NCBI RefSeq assembly: GCF_038024065.1
Contig: NZ_CP150667.1
Coordinates: 2,611,501-2,675,500 of the forward strand
From: Polaribacter sejongensis
GTDB taxonomy: Bacteria; Bacteroidota; Bacteroidia; Flavobacteriales; Flavobacteriaceae
Direction of reading: 5' to 3'
Length of the DNA stretch: 64,000 nucleotides
Of the stretch, positions 52,529 to 61,374 are shown one piece after another; within the stretch, counting starts at the first letter, position 1; each line of letters starts with the position of its first letter. Position numbers and translations under genes: made by a program. The notes under the pieces are model-generated. The model was not told the origin of the DNA and did not search any database. It saw nothing but the letters and a program-made list of their open reading frames with translations.

Positions 52529-53902
52529 TTAGCAAAGTTGATATTCAGGTAAACTCATTAATTGCACAACAAAATCTCTTTTAGAAAGTTGCTGATTTCT
52601 TTCTAACATTTCTTCGGTTCCACTATTTATTTTCGATGTAATTATTTGATGTACCAGTTCCTTATTAGATTCCTTTTTATAATTTTCTTCAAAAGAACTC
52701 CAATCTGCAGAAACTTTTATGAAAGCTTTTCTTCGTAATTTTCTTTTCTTAAAATCGGTAATCATGGTTTCTTCATCACCTATTTCTGAATACGCAATTT
52801 CTGCATTGTTTAACAACACAGAGGGCAAACGCAAACGGGTAACAATGGTATTGCTGTCAATCCAGTTTCTACCTGTTTTCCAACCAGCAACATTTGGCGG
52901 ACTCAATAATATTTGTCCTAATAAGCGTTGTAGTAATAAAACTTGTCTCGGTTTTTCTATTTTATAAGGTACAATTGTGTTTATACCAACTAAAAATTCA
53001 ATAGGCGATTTTATTTTCGTTCCAATATTTTCATCAGCATAAAACCAATTAGAAAGCAAAACAAAACGCATTAAATTTTCTATATCATAATCTTTATAGA
53101 ACACCTCTACCATCTCATCTACATGGTTATTATTAATGCTTTCATTAACAAAATAGCTGTAAATTTTTTCTGATATAAAACGTGCACATTGTTTTTTTTC
53201 TAGAATGATATCTACAATATCATCACCCTTAAAATGGCCCAATTTACCAAAGAATATCTTTTCTTCATCATCATGTTGTCCTTGTTTAAAGTTGAATTGT
53301 CCTTTAAAATTATGATTATATCCTGTAAATGATCTTGCAGACTCTTTTATGTCTTGTTCTGTATAATGATCTTGTCCTAAGGTAAAAAGCTCCATTAATT
53401 CGCGTGCAAAATTCTCATTCGGACTTTTTTTCTTGTTCTGTTTATTGTTTAAATAAGAAAGCATAGCGGCTTCTTTAGAAACCGATTTTGTGAAATTTCT
53501 AAAATCTCCCAAAGCATTTTCACGCAACATATTATTGTAACTCTGTACAAATAATATGTTTTTATTTTCACACACAAAATGATTCGCCCAAAACAAGGTC
53601 ATCTTTTCACGTAAAATTTCTGAAGGATTATTTAAGCGTTCAAACCAAGCGGTAGAAAGTTCTTGTACTTTTTTCCTGCTAATTTTTTGAAGTTCTCTAC
53701 GTTTGTTTTTATCCTTGGCATCTTTAAAAGAAATACCTTTTAAAAAAGAAGTATCTACCGATAAAATTGTTGTTTTCTTTGAAGAAGTAAATAATTCGTT
53801 CACAACGTTTTTTTTACTTTTCTTAGATAAACGAGCCAATTCTTTTGGTATAATACCAAAACCAACTCTGTTATATAAATGTTGTATATGTGCTGATTTC
53901 AT
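52529..53902 (-). CDS. DUF1800 protein, partner of DUF1501
   Basis: 457 residues. Typical segments: HLYNRVGFGIIPKEL at the start, MTLFWANHFV, NENFARELMELFTLGQDHYTEQDI, FFGKLGHFKGDDIVDIIL and PPNVAGWKTGRNWI. No clear signal peptide. First gene of the pair with the DUF1501 gene. Confidence 0.92.
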   Translation of the reverse strand: MKSAHIQHLYNRVGFGIIPKELARLSKKSKKNVVNELFTSSKKTTILSVDTSFLKGISFKDAKDKNKRRELQKISRKKVQELSTAWFERLNNPSEILREKMTLFWANHFVCENKNILFVQSYNNMLRENALGDFRNFTKSVSKEAAMLSYLNNKQNKKKSPNENFARELMELFTLGQDHYTEQDIKESARSFTGYNHNFKGQFNFKQGQHDDEEKIFFGKLGHFKGDDIVDIILEKKQCARFISEKIYSYFVNESINNNHVDEMVEVFYKDYDIENLMRFVLLSNWFYADENIGTKIKSPIEFLVGINTIVPYKIEKPRQVLLLQRLLGQILLSPPNVAGWKTGRNWIDSNTIVTRLRLPSVLLNNAEIAYSEIGDEETMITDFKKRKLRRKAFIKVSADWSSFEENYKKESNKELVHQIITSKINSGTEEMLERNQQLSKRDFVVQLMSLPEYQLC

Positions 53903-54029
53903 AAACCTTAGACTGTAGAATTTAAAGATAGTTTAAATCTTATCGTTTGATAGCTTAAAAGAAAAGTATGAATGGTGGGAGATTAGGAATATGGTTCGTT
54001 TAACTATAATGATAAGGTGAGTTTTAATT

Positions 54030-54080
54030 CATTTTATCAGAAGTTAAACGAAGTTAGCTGTTTTTTTTGAGAAAGTCAAG
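54030..54080. repeat. Copy of the TTAAACGAAGTTAGCTG dispersed repeat
   Basis: CATTTTATCAGAAGTTAAAC followed by GAAGTTAGCTG and GAGAAAGTCAAG is the inverted counterpart of 62876-62928, nearly identical over about 50 bp. Here it stands alone without the lipoprotein gene. Confidence 0.75.
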
Positions 54081-54106
54081 TTTTAAAATGCTTCTGTAAA
54101 AGAGAA

Positions 54107-54130
54107 AAACCAACTCAAATGAGTTGGTTT
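54107..54130. terminator. Hairpin between DUF1800 and ALDH genes
   Basis: AAACCAACTCA / TGAGTTGGTTT, a perfect 11-bp inverted repeat with a minimal loop, 42 bp past the ALDH stop; a likely terminator of the ALDH gene. Confidence 0.6.
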
Positions 54131-54171
54131 CAAATATATTTAAGGCTCTAAAAACAAGTTCGGAATAACAA

Positions 54172-55713
54172 TTATAAATCAAACTTTATACCTTGTGCTA
54201 AAGGCAATTCATCAGAATAATTAATGGTATTTGTTTGTCTTCGCATATAGACTTTCCAAGCATCAGAACCAGACTCTCTACCTCCACCAGTTTCTTTTTC
54301 ACCACCAAAAGCGCCTCCAATTTCTGCACCAGAAGTTCCTATATTTACGTTTGCAATTCCACAATCTGAACCTGCATAAGACAAGAATTTCTCTGCTTCT
54401 TTTAATTCATTCGTCATAATTGCAGATGATAAACCTTGGGCAACTCCATTTTGTTTTTCGATAGCATTTTCTACCTCTCCAGCATATTTCATCAAATATA
54501 AAATAGGTGCAAAAGTTTCATGTTGTACAATTTCAAAATGATTTTCTGCTTCTATAATTGCTGGTTTTACATAACAACCAGATTCATATCCTTCGCCTTC
54601 TAAAACACCACCTTCTACTAAAACATTTCCTCCTTCTGCTTTTGCTTTTTCAATTGCAGCTAAATAGGTGTTTACAGCATCTTTATCGATTAACGGACCA
54701 ACATGTTTGGTTTCGTCTAACGGATTTCCTATTTTAATTTGTTTGTAAGCACCAACAATGGCATCTCTTACTTTATCATACACAGTTTCGTGAATAATTA
54801 ACCTTCTTGTAGATGTACAACGTTGTCCGCAAGTACCAACAGCACCAAAAACAGCACCAGGAACCACTACTTTTAAATCCGCCGTAGGCGTAATAATAAT
54901 GGCATTATTTCCGCCTAATTCTAATAGAGATTTACCGAAACGTTGGGCAACCGTTGCTCCTACAATTCGTCCCATTCTGGTAGAACCAGTAGCAGAAATT
55001 AATGGAATACAAGAATCTGTAGTCATCATCTCTCCTACCTTATAATCGCCATTAACTATACAAGAAATTCCTTCTGGTAAATTATTTTCTTTTAAAATTT
55101 CTGCAATAATATTTTGGCAAGCTACTGTACATAAAGGTGCTTTTTCAGATCCTTTCCAAACACAAACATCACCACAAATCCAAGCTAAAGCGGTGTTCCA
55201 AGCCCAAACTGCAACCGGAAAATTAAATGCAGAGATTATACCAACAACACCTATTGGGTGCCATTGTTCTCTCATTACATGACCTGGTCTTTCAGACGGA
55301 ATGGTTTGTCCGTTTAATTGACGAGATAAACCAACAGCAAAATCGCAGATATCAATCATTTCTTGTACTTCTCCATACCCTTCTTGTAAAGATTTTCCCA
55401 TTTCATAAGAAACTAACTTTCCTAAAGGTTCTTTTAAATCTCTTAATTTATTACCAAACTGACGTACAATTTCTCCTCTTTGTGGAGCAGGCATATTTCT
55501 AAAAGATAAAAAAGCTTCGGCAGCAGTTTCCATTACTTTTTCGTAATCTTCTTTTGTAGTCGTTTTTACTTTTCCTATTAATTTTCCATCAACAGGAGAG
55601 TAACTTTCTATTAACTCACCATTAGAAAAATTATTAGATCCTGTAGAAGTTCCGTTATTTATAGCTTTTAAACCTAGTTTTTGTAAAGCTTCTTTAATTC
55701 CAAAGTCTGTCAT
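54172..55713 (-). CDS. Aldehyde dehydrogenase, ALDH7/antiquitin type
   Basis: Start ATG 55713 (MTDFGIKEALQKLGLK); an upstream extension of 27 codons is not conserved-looking. 513 residues, the size of ALDH7 enzymes, which oxidise alpha-aminoadipic semialdehyde (piperideine-6-carboxylate) in lysine breakdown. Hallmarks are GIISAFNFPVAVWAWN, SATGSTRMG, LELGGNNAIII and the catalytic Cys in GTCGQRCTSTRRL. No lysine-catabolism genes adjacent. Single gene, divergent from the isoaspartyl peptidase. Confidence 0.92.
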   Translation of the reverse strand: MTDFGIKEALQKLGLKAINNGTSTGSNNFSNGELIESYSPVDGKLIGKVKTTTKEDYEKVMETAAEAFLSFRNMPAPQRGEIVRQFGNKLRDLKEPLGKLVSYEMGKSLQEGYGEVQEMIDICDFAVGLSRQLNGQTIPSERPGHVMREQWHPIGVVGIISAFNFPVAVWAWNTALAWICGDVCVWKGSEKAPLCTVACQNIIAEILKENNLPEGISCIVNGDYKVGEMMTTDSCIPLISATGSTRMGRIVGATVAQRFGKSLLELGGNNAIIITPTADLKVVVPGAVFGAVGTCGQRCTSTRRLIIHETVYDKVRDAIVGAYKQIKIGNPLDETKHVGPLIDKDAVNTYLAAIEKAKAEGGNVLVEGGVLEGEGYESGCYVKPAIIEAENHFEIVQHETFAPILYLMKYAGEVENAIEKQNGVAQGLSSAIMTNELKEAEKFLSYAGSDCGIANVNIGTSGAEIGGAFGGEKETGGGRESGSDAWKVYMRRQTNTINYSDELPLAQGIKFDL

Positions 55714-55823
55714 TTTGCTATTCCGTTTTTGTTGTTTACATTCGAATGACAATTTACGAATAATTTTAAATAAAAGTAAATTAAACAAAAACAATAATAA
55801 TTGTTATATTTTAAACATAAATT

Positions 55824-56879
55824 ATGATGAAATCCTTTTTTATTACCCTGTTATTATTAATTTCTTTTGGATGTAAAAAAGAAACAACATCATCAGAAGA
55901 AAAAACAGCTACTACAAAAAAACACGAGTTTGCTATTATTATTCATGGTGGAGCAGGAACGATATTAAAAAAGAATTTATCCGAAGAAAAAGAAGCAGCT
56001 TACAAAGCCAAGTTAGAAGAAGCTGTAAAGGTTGGACATGCTATTTTAAAAAATGGAGGAACAAGCCAAGAAGCAGTAATGAAAACAATACAAGTAATGG
56101 AAGAGTCACCATTGTTTAATGCAGGTAAAGGAGCTGTTTTTACACATGAAGAAACGAATGAATTAGATGCTTCTTTTATGGATGGAAAATCTTTAAATGC
56201 AGGTGCAGTTGCTGGAGTTACCAATGTAAAAAGCCCTATTGAGTTGGCTATAAAAGTGATGACAGACTCAGACCATGTGATGCTTTCTGGAAAAGGAGCC
56301 TCTATTTTTGCAAAAGAAAAAGGGTTAGAAATTGTCGATCCAAGTTACTTTTATACAGAAAAGCGTTTTCAATCTTTACAAAGAATAAAAAATAAAAATA
56401 AAACGGAGTTAGATCATGATGATAAAAAAGCTGCTTTTTATGATGCTGATATCAAAAATGCAAAGTTTGGAACTGTAGGTTGTGTAGCCTTGGATAAAAG
56501 TGGGAATATAGCTGCAGGAACTTCTACTGGAGGAATGACAAACAAACGTTGGGGAAGAATTGGTGATGCTCCGATTATTGGTTCTGGAACGTATGCAAAT
56601 AATAAAACATGCGGAGTTTCATCTACAGGTTGGGGAGAATATTTTATAAGAGGTCAGGTTGCGTATGATATTTCTGCACAAATGGAATATCAAAATAAAG
56701 CTTTAAAAGAAGCAACTACAGACGTTATACAAAACAAACTGACTAAACTTGGAGGAACTGGAGGTGTAATTGCACTAGATAAAAATGGAAATATGTCTTT
56801 TGAATTTAACACAGCAGGAATGTACAGAGCTTCTATGAACGATAAAAATGAACTAATTGTAAAAATTTACAAAGAATAA
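55824..56879 (+). CDS. Isoaspartyl peptidase/L-asparaginase (plant-type Ntn hydrolase), lipoprotein
   Basis: 351 residues. Lipobox LISFGCKK. Body of a type III asparaginase precursor: IIHGGAGTIL at the start, the self-cleavage site before Thr in NAKFGTVGCVALDK, STGGMTNKRWGRIGDAP, and GSGTYANN. The enzyme cuts itself into alpha and beta chains and removes isoaspartyl or asparagine amides in the periplasm. The last 13 bp overlap the end of the convergent small gene. Confidence 0.95.
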   Translation: MMKSFFITLLLLISFGCKKETTSSEEKTATTKKHEFAIIIHGGAGTILKKNLSEEKEAAYKAKLEEAVKVGHAILKNGGTSQEAVMKTIQVMEESPLFNAGKGAVFTHEETNELDASFMDGKSLNAGAVAGVTNVKSPIELAIKVMTDSDHVMLSGKGASIFAKEKGLEIVDPSYFYTEKRFQSLQRIKNKNKTELDHDDKKAAFYDADIKNAKFGTVGCVALDKSGNIAAGTSTGGMTNKRWGRIGDAPIIGSGTYANNKTCGVSSTGWGEYFIRGQVAYDISAQMEYQNKALKEATTDVIQNKLTKLGGTGGVIALDKNGNMSFEFNTAGMYRASMNDKNELIVKIYKE

Positions 56880-57211
56880 GCCAACCATTCTTCTGGAATT
56901 GGACCTAAGTCTAATTCTATTTTTCTAGATTTTACAATCTTCTTAAAACCTAATCTAGATTTTATAGGAACAGACAAATTGATATTGTTCTTTTTATTTA
57001 TGAGTTCTAGAACTTCGTAAATTGTCCTTTTTGTACACAATACTAAGCTATTCATCATAGCATTAGATTCTTTCTCTAAATCATAAAAATCTACAAAATA
57101 AGCAGGTTTTTCATCCTTATAAACAACCCATTGTGTAGATTTTTCTTCTAATGATACTATAATTTCTTTGGTACCACTTAATGTTCTATATGTGTTTGCT
57201 AAAAATGTCAT
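56867..57211 (-). CDS. Conserved-looking 114-aa protein of unknown function
   Basis: 114 residues, no signal peptide. Mixed alpha/beta, Lys-rich: MTFLANTYRTLSGTKEIIVS at the start and IELDLGPIPEEWLAYSL at the end. No recognised motif. Its 3' end overlaps the asparaginase gene by 13 bp on the other strand, and it is upstream-adjacent (82 bp) to the sigma-operon end, so it may be a separate unit. Confidence 0.6.
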   Translation of the reverse strand: MTFLANTYRTLSGTKEIIVSLEEKSTQWVVYKDEKPAYFVDFYDLEKESNAMMNSLVLCTKRTIYEVLELINKKNNINLSVPIKSRLGFKKIVKSRKIELDLGPIPEEWLAYSL

Positions 57212-57293
57212 CTTGCTTTCTTTTAAAAAATCAAATTTAATATAATGTATTAGTAATTCTTTTTACAATTCGATAGAACTACCATAAACATCG

Positions 57294-58646
57294 TTAAAAT
57301 GTATATTTAATACCTGAATATATGCCAAAATTGAAAGGAGAAAAACCATTGGAATTCTCACTAAACGTATCTAACTGTGCTTTAAACATGGGGTTTAAGT
57401 TTAAAGACCATTTATTATTTAAGAAATAATTAAAATCAAAACCTAAATTCCCACTAAAGTTAATATTATTTAAATTGTTAGCACTACCCGAATTAGTAAA
57501 AAATTGAGAACTAAAATTAACTTCATTTTTATTTAAAAACAAAGAACTAAACCCTGCAACTACCTGTGTATTGAAATTTTTAACAGTTAAAAAATTATAT
57601 TTCACCTCTATTGGGACTTCAATATAACCAAATATTTGATTCAAATCTCCATTTAAACTCGTTCTACTTATCATTGCACTGTTATCAAAATCTGAAGTTT
57701 GTATCGGAGCTGTATTAAAAGATAAAGAAACACCACTATTAAATGCAACAGGTGATGTACTTTTTGAAATTGAAGAAACAGCTGTTACCTGATTGTTCAC
57801 AAAACCCATTTCTTGCAAATGGACACCAGATTGAATGCTCCATTTTTTATTGATTTGGTAGCCTATCTGAAAACCATAAGAAAAAGAGTTCTTTCCTTTT
57901 GTGGAATTAGCTAAACTTTTATTTACAGGAGATGAATTTGAAAATGAATTCGAATTTAAAACTGCAAAAACAGGTGCAATAGACCATTTATGTTTTAAAT
58001 TTTTAATAGAAAAAACACTATCCCTATCTTTTATAAATTTATTTAAATCGACCTTATTTTTAGGCAATTCTTTTTCTATAGCTACATTCTCTACAATTCT
58101 CTCTTTTTCTTCAGAAAAAACCTCCTTATTTTTATTGATATCTATCTTTTTATCGTTCACAGAATCTAACGTCTCCTTAGTTGTATTCCTAGCAGTATTA
58201 TTAGCTAATAAAGTCTTTTCCACAACGTTTTTATCACGAACTAACTTCTTTTGAAAACGAGGTTCTTCTACATCCTTTTTTACACTTTTTATACTTTCTT
58301 TCGTTTTTTTATCTGCAACTAGTATCTTTTCTTCAATTTTTGTATTTTGAATAAGTGAATCTATTTTTGGTAGATCATTTTTTTCTACTTTATTTTCGGT
58401 ACGCTCTGTTACAATCGTTTTAGAATCGATTTTTATAAAATCAGTTTCATCTGTAGAGACCGGAAATAGTAACATTCCTAAAAGTAACATCGCTGCTGCC
58501 CCACCTGCAAACCACCAAAGAGGTACTACCCTTCTTTTCTTCTTTTTAAGTTTAGATTCTATATTGCCCCAAACTTTTTTATCTGGAGTTACCTCCAAAT
58601 TTTTAAGCTGATCTTGAAACAATTTATCTAAATTCTTATTCTTCAT
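57294..58646 (-). CDS. Anti-sigma-like membrane protein with C-terminal beta-barrel-like domain
   Basis: 450 residues. N-terminus: soluble head MKNKNLDKLFQDQLKNLE to about 38, then one membrane helix (about 42-62, PLWWFAGGAAAMLLLGMLLF). The middle (about 75-210) is Lys/Glu-rich and low-complexity. From about 225 there is a porin-like beta-rich domain (WSIAPVFAVLNS, GFQIGYQINKKWSIQSGVH) ending in an aromatic YSGIKYTF, as in outer-membrane beta-barrels. It follows an ECF sigma gene, 3 bp apart, so the head is probably an anti-sigma factor. An inner-membrane helix and a barrel-like end in one protein is unusual. Confidence 0.75.
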   Translation of the reverse strand: MKNKNLDKLFQDQLKNLEVTPDKKVWGNIESKLKKKKRRVVPLWWFAGGAAAMLLLGMLLFPVSTDETDFIKIDSKTIVTERTENKVEKNDLPKIDSLIQNTKIEEKILVADKKTKESIKSVKKDVEEPRFQKKLVRDKNVVEKTLLANNTARNTTKETLDSVNDKKIDINKNKEVFSEEKERIVENVAIEKELPKNKVDLNKFIKDRDSVFSIKNLKHKWSIAPVFAVLNSNSFSNSSPVNKSLANSTKGKNSFSYGFQIGYQINKKWSIQSGVHLQEMGFVNNQVTAVSSISKSTSPVAFNSGVSLSFNTAPIQTSDFDNSAMISRTSLNGDLNQIFGYIEVPIEVKYNFLTVKNFNTQVVAGFSSLFLNKNEVNFSSQFFTNSGSANNLNNINFSGNLGFDFNYFLNNKWSLNLNPMFKAQLDTFSENSNGFSPFNFGIYSGIKYTF

Positions 58647-58649
58647 TAG

Positions 58650-59204
58650 TTAATCATTTACTGTTGTTTTTTGATGCATTTCTAATTGATCTTTCAAAAT
58701 TTTTCTTGCTCTAGACAGGTTCGATTTTGATGTTCCTACAGAAATCCCTAACATTTCTGCAATATCTTTATGAGCATAATCGTCTAAAACATATAAGTTA
58801 AAAACCAATCTGTATTGATCTGGTAATTGCTGAATACAGCCCAACAACACATCCACATTAAAAGAAGTGTCTTCTATATTAAACTCTTCTTCTGTTTCTA
58901 ATTCATCAGAAAAATCACTTACATTTTGCAAAGGAGACTTTACTCTATATTTTTGCAAAACAGTATTTACAGTTACACGTTTTAACCAACCTTCAAAAGA
59001 ACCTTTGTGGTTATATTGTTTTATTTTTTCGAAAATAGTCATAAAACTATCTTGTAAATTATCCTCTGCATCTTGATAATTACTCGAATATTTTAAACAA
59101 ACTGCAAACAGCTTATCGGCATAAAGCTGATAAACTGTTGATTGCGCTGTAATTTTCTGCTTACAGCATTCTTGTATGAGTTCTTCTAGTTTGATGGTAC
59201 TAAT
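58650..59204 (-). CDS. ECF-type sigma factor with apparent ATT start codon
   Basis: The open frame runs from 59204 and encodes 184 residues, the usual ECF length. Region 2 (LYADKLFAVCLKYSSNYQDA, DNLQDSFMTIFEKI) lies mostly before the first ATG (59042), so starting there would remove sigma region 2.1-2.2. There is no ATG, GTG or TTG in the first 54 codons. The likely start is ATT at 59204, giving I/M-STIKLEELIQ, which overlaps the stop of the upstream lipoprotein gene (ATTAG). Region 4 has EMLGISVGTSKSNLSRARKI. Probably translationally coupled. A sequencing error is the alternative. Confidence 0.75.
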   Translation of the reverse strand: MSTIKLEELIQECCKQKITAQSTVYQLYADKLFAVCLKYSSNYQDAEDNLQDSFMTIFEKIKQYNHKGSFEGWLKRVTVNTVLQKYRVKSPLQNVSDFSDELETEEEFNIEDTSFNVDVLLGCIQQLPDQYRLVFNLYVLDDYAHKDIAEMLGISVGTSKSNLSRARKILKDQLEMHQKTTVND

Positions 59205-59604
59205 TTACAGGAACTATTACTTCCTCAAAAATATTTTCGCCCTCACTATCAGTTCCTTTAAAGAACTTAAAAATATAGTCTTCTGTTTGAGACGCTGTAA
59301 CAACAAACTTCTTTTCTTCTTGCACAGTTTCTTCTGTACATTCTTCATCTAATAAAACCATTGCAGTTACTGCAACTGTTCTTGTAGAATCTTTAGTTTC
59401 ATAATAAATTTGTTCAAAAGAATAACAATCGTTTGGAAAAGAATATTTTATAGTAATAGTATCTGATTCTCCATATGTAAAACTTTCTGGAGTAATTGCT
59501 TCATCTATTGGCATAAACTCAAATTTATAATTTGGTACATCATCGTTGTTTAAACAAGAAGCAAAGACAAATAATCCTAATAAAAGTAAACTAATTTTTT
59601 TCAT
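59200..59604 (-). CDS. Small lipoprotein in the sigma operon
   Basis: 134 residues. Lipobox VFASCLN (Cys17). One beta-rich domain with SFTYGESDTITIKYSFPNDC and LLDEECTEETVQEEKK, two cysteines (NDC, EEC) that could form a disulfide. Its stop overlaps the sigma start by 5 bp, so it is translated with the sigma factor. No known family. Could sense the envelope state, but that is speculative. Confidence 0.7.
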   Translation of the reverse strand: MKKISLLLLGLFVFASCLNNDDVPNYKFEFMPIDEAITPESFTYGESDTITIKYSFPNDCYSFEQIYYETKDSTRTVAVTAMVLLDEECTEETVQEEKKFVVTASQTEDYIFKFFKGTDSEGENIFEEVIVPVN

Positions 59605-59621
59605 GGTTTTTGTGTATTAAA

Positions 59622-60314
59622 TTAATATTTAAGAGTTGGAATTCCATTTTCACATTCAACAGAAACAGGAACACTTCCTATAGAACAATCTGAAATTATG
59701 CCCCATTTAACGTTAAATGTTTTTTCTGCTTCTGTGTATATTTCTATTTTATTTAAAAAATCATTTGTATCTATTTCAGATGAATAAGCTATATATCCTT
59801 GCGAACCTCCACAAGCTTTTGCGCCGTAAGTGGTAAACAACCAATTTGTAGCGTCTGAGCAAGAAACACTGCTAGACAATTCTTGAATTTCATTAAATAA
59901 ATCCATTAAACTTCTATATTCAATCTCTTGTTCTGAAAGCTCCTTTTTTACAACCAACTCATCTTCTGTTAACCTTATAATTCTCCAGGTATAATTTGTT
60001 GGGTAGCTTTCTGTAGCAATGTTAATAAGCGTAGTATCTTGTTCAAAAACACCTTCAATATTGAAGAAAGTTAAAGGCGGTGTGCCACACCAACCAGAAG
60101 TTCGTTCTATAAAACCTCCCGCTTGATCAAATGAAACTCCGTATGCCTCATTTGGTAAAGAGCTTCCTCTTTTAAACGTTATAGTATCATTATTATAAAC
60201 TGGTTCTTGCCAATAACCTATTAGTAAATTATCAGTATCTACAGGTATCTCATTATTTTCACAAGAAAAAAATAAACTTACAAGTAGTAAAAGGAAAAGT
60301 TTTTTTAAGTGCAT
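59622..60314 (-). CDS. Lipocalin-like lipoprotein
   Basis: 230 residues. Lipobox LFFSCENN (Cys18). The N-terminal half (about 30-125) has a lipocalin-like opening LLIGYWQEPVYNNDTITFKR, with Trp and Tyr in the G-x-W position, and closing YTWRIIRLTEDELVVKKE. The C-terminal half has Cys pairs (SCSDATNWLFTTYGAKACGG). 17 bp upstream of the next lipoprotein gene, so probably the first gene of the sigma operon. Confidence 0.65.
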   Translation of the reverse strand: MHLKKLFLLLLVSLFFSCENNEIPVDTDNLLIGYWQEPVYNNDTITFKRGSSLPNEAYGVSFDQAGGFIERTSGWCGTPPLTFFNIEGVFEQDTTLINIATESYPTNYTWRIIRLTEDELVVKKELSEQEIEYRSLMDLFNEIQELSSSVSCSDATNWLFTTYGAKACGGSQGYIAYSSEIDTNDFLNKIEIYTEAEKTFNVKWGIISDCSIGSVPVSVECENGIPTLKY

Positions 60315-60372
60315 TATTTAGGTGTTTTATTACAAGATGCAGAAATTTTAAAAAGGTTGCGTCTAATATTGT

Positions 60373-60380
60373 TATTTTTG
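60373..60380 (+). promoter_or_regulatory. -7 box (TATTTTTG) before the LuxE-like gene
   Basis: Exact TAnnTTTG match ending 8 bp before the ATG at 60389, so the mRNA leader would be nearly absent. Confidence 0.55.
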
Positions 60381-60388
60381 CAAAGTAT

Positions 60389-61363
60389 ATGCAAAACACT
60401 ATTTTTAACATCCGAAATCAAGAAGAATTTAAGCAAGCTGCTTTAGCTGTTTTTAAACATCAATTTAAAAACAATAAAGTATATCGTTCTTTTTGCGATT
60501 TATTATACATTCATCCTTCAGACGTTACTAAAGTTGAAGAAATTCCGTTTTTACCTATTCAGTTTTTTAAAAGCAGAAAAGTACTTTCGTCCTTAGAAGA
60601 AATTGAAGAAACTTTTACAAGTTCTGGTACCACAGGAAGTCTTACTAGTAAGCATTTTGTAACAGATATTAACCTCTACAAAAAAAGTTACCTAAAAGGA
60701 TTTGCTAATTTTTATGGAAACATAGAAGACTATGTAGTTTTGGCTTTATTGCCAAATTATTTAGAAAGAAATGGTTCTTCTTTGGTGTTTATGGTGGATG
60801 ATTTAATTCAGAAATCTAACAACCCAGAAAGTGGTTTTTATCTAGATAATATTCAAGAATTAGCAAAAAAACTAGTTGAATTAGACAAAAAAGGACAAAA
60901 AACGCTCTTAATTGGTGTTTCTTTTGCTTTGTTAGATTTGATAGAAATGCAACAATTCAACCTAAAAAACACCATTATTATGGAAACTGGTGGTATGAAA
61001 GGACGAAGAAAAGAATTGATTAGAGCTGAATTACATCAGCTTTTACAAAGCGGATTTGGAGTTTCTGAAATACACTCAGAATACGGAATGACAGAATTAT
61101 TAAGTCAAGGGTATTCTAACGGAAACGGTGTTTTTGACACACCACCTTGGATGAAAATTTTGACCAGAGACACCGAAGATGCTTTAACAATTCAACAAGT
61201 TGGAAAAACAGGCGGAATTAATGTAATTGATTTAGCCAATTATAACTCTTGTGCTTTTATTGCTACGCAAGATTTAGGCAAAGTACATGAAAACGGAACT
61301 TTCGAAATTATTGGTCGTTTCGATAATTCTGATATTAGAGGTTGTAATTTAATGGTCTTATAA
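60389..61363 (+). CDS. LuxE/PaaK-family acyl-protein synthetase-like protein
   Basis: 324 residues. Adenylation-type motif TFTSSGTTGSLTSKHFV (about 73-89), FLPIQFFKSRKVL before it, ETGGMKGRRKEL and HSEYGMTELLSQGYS after it, which define the LuxE-like branch of the ANL/PaaK superfamily. It activates a carboxylic acid as an acyl-AMP or acyl-enzyme. LuxCDAB genes are absent, so this has no link to luminescence; in Bacteroidota it stands alone. Followed at 12 bp by mscL. Substrate unknown. Confidence 0.85.
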   Translation: MQNTIFNIRNQEEFKQAALAVFKHQFKNNKVYRSFCDLLYIHPSDVTKVEEIPFLPIQFFKSRKVLSSLEEIEETFTSSGTTGSLTSKHFVTDINLYKKSYLKGFANFYGNIEDYVVLALLPNYLERNGSSLVFMVDDLIQKSNNPESGFYLDNIQELAKKLVELDKKGQKTLLIGVSFALLDLIEMQQFNLKNTIIMETGGMKGRRKELIRAELHQLLQSGFGVSEIHSEYGMTELLSQGYSNGNGVFDTPPWMKILTRDTEDALTIQQVGKTGGINVIDLANYNSCAFIATQDLGKVHENGTFEIIGRFDNSDIRGCNLMVL

Positions 61364-61374
61364 AGAAATTAAAG

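Noticed and set aside
60389..61363. Luminescence gene luxE
   Set aside because: No luxA, B, C or D nearby; LuxE-like proteins occur alone in many Bacteroidota.
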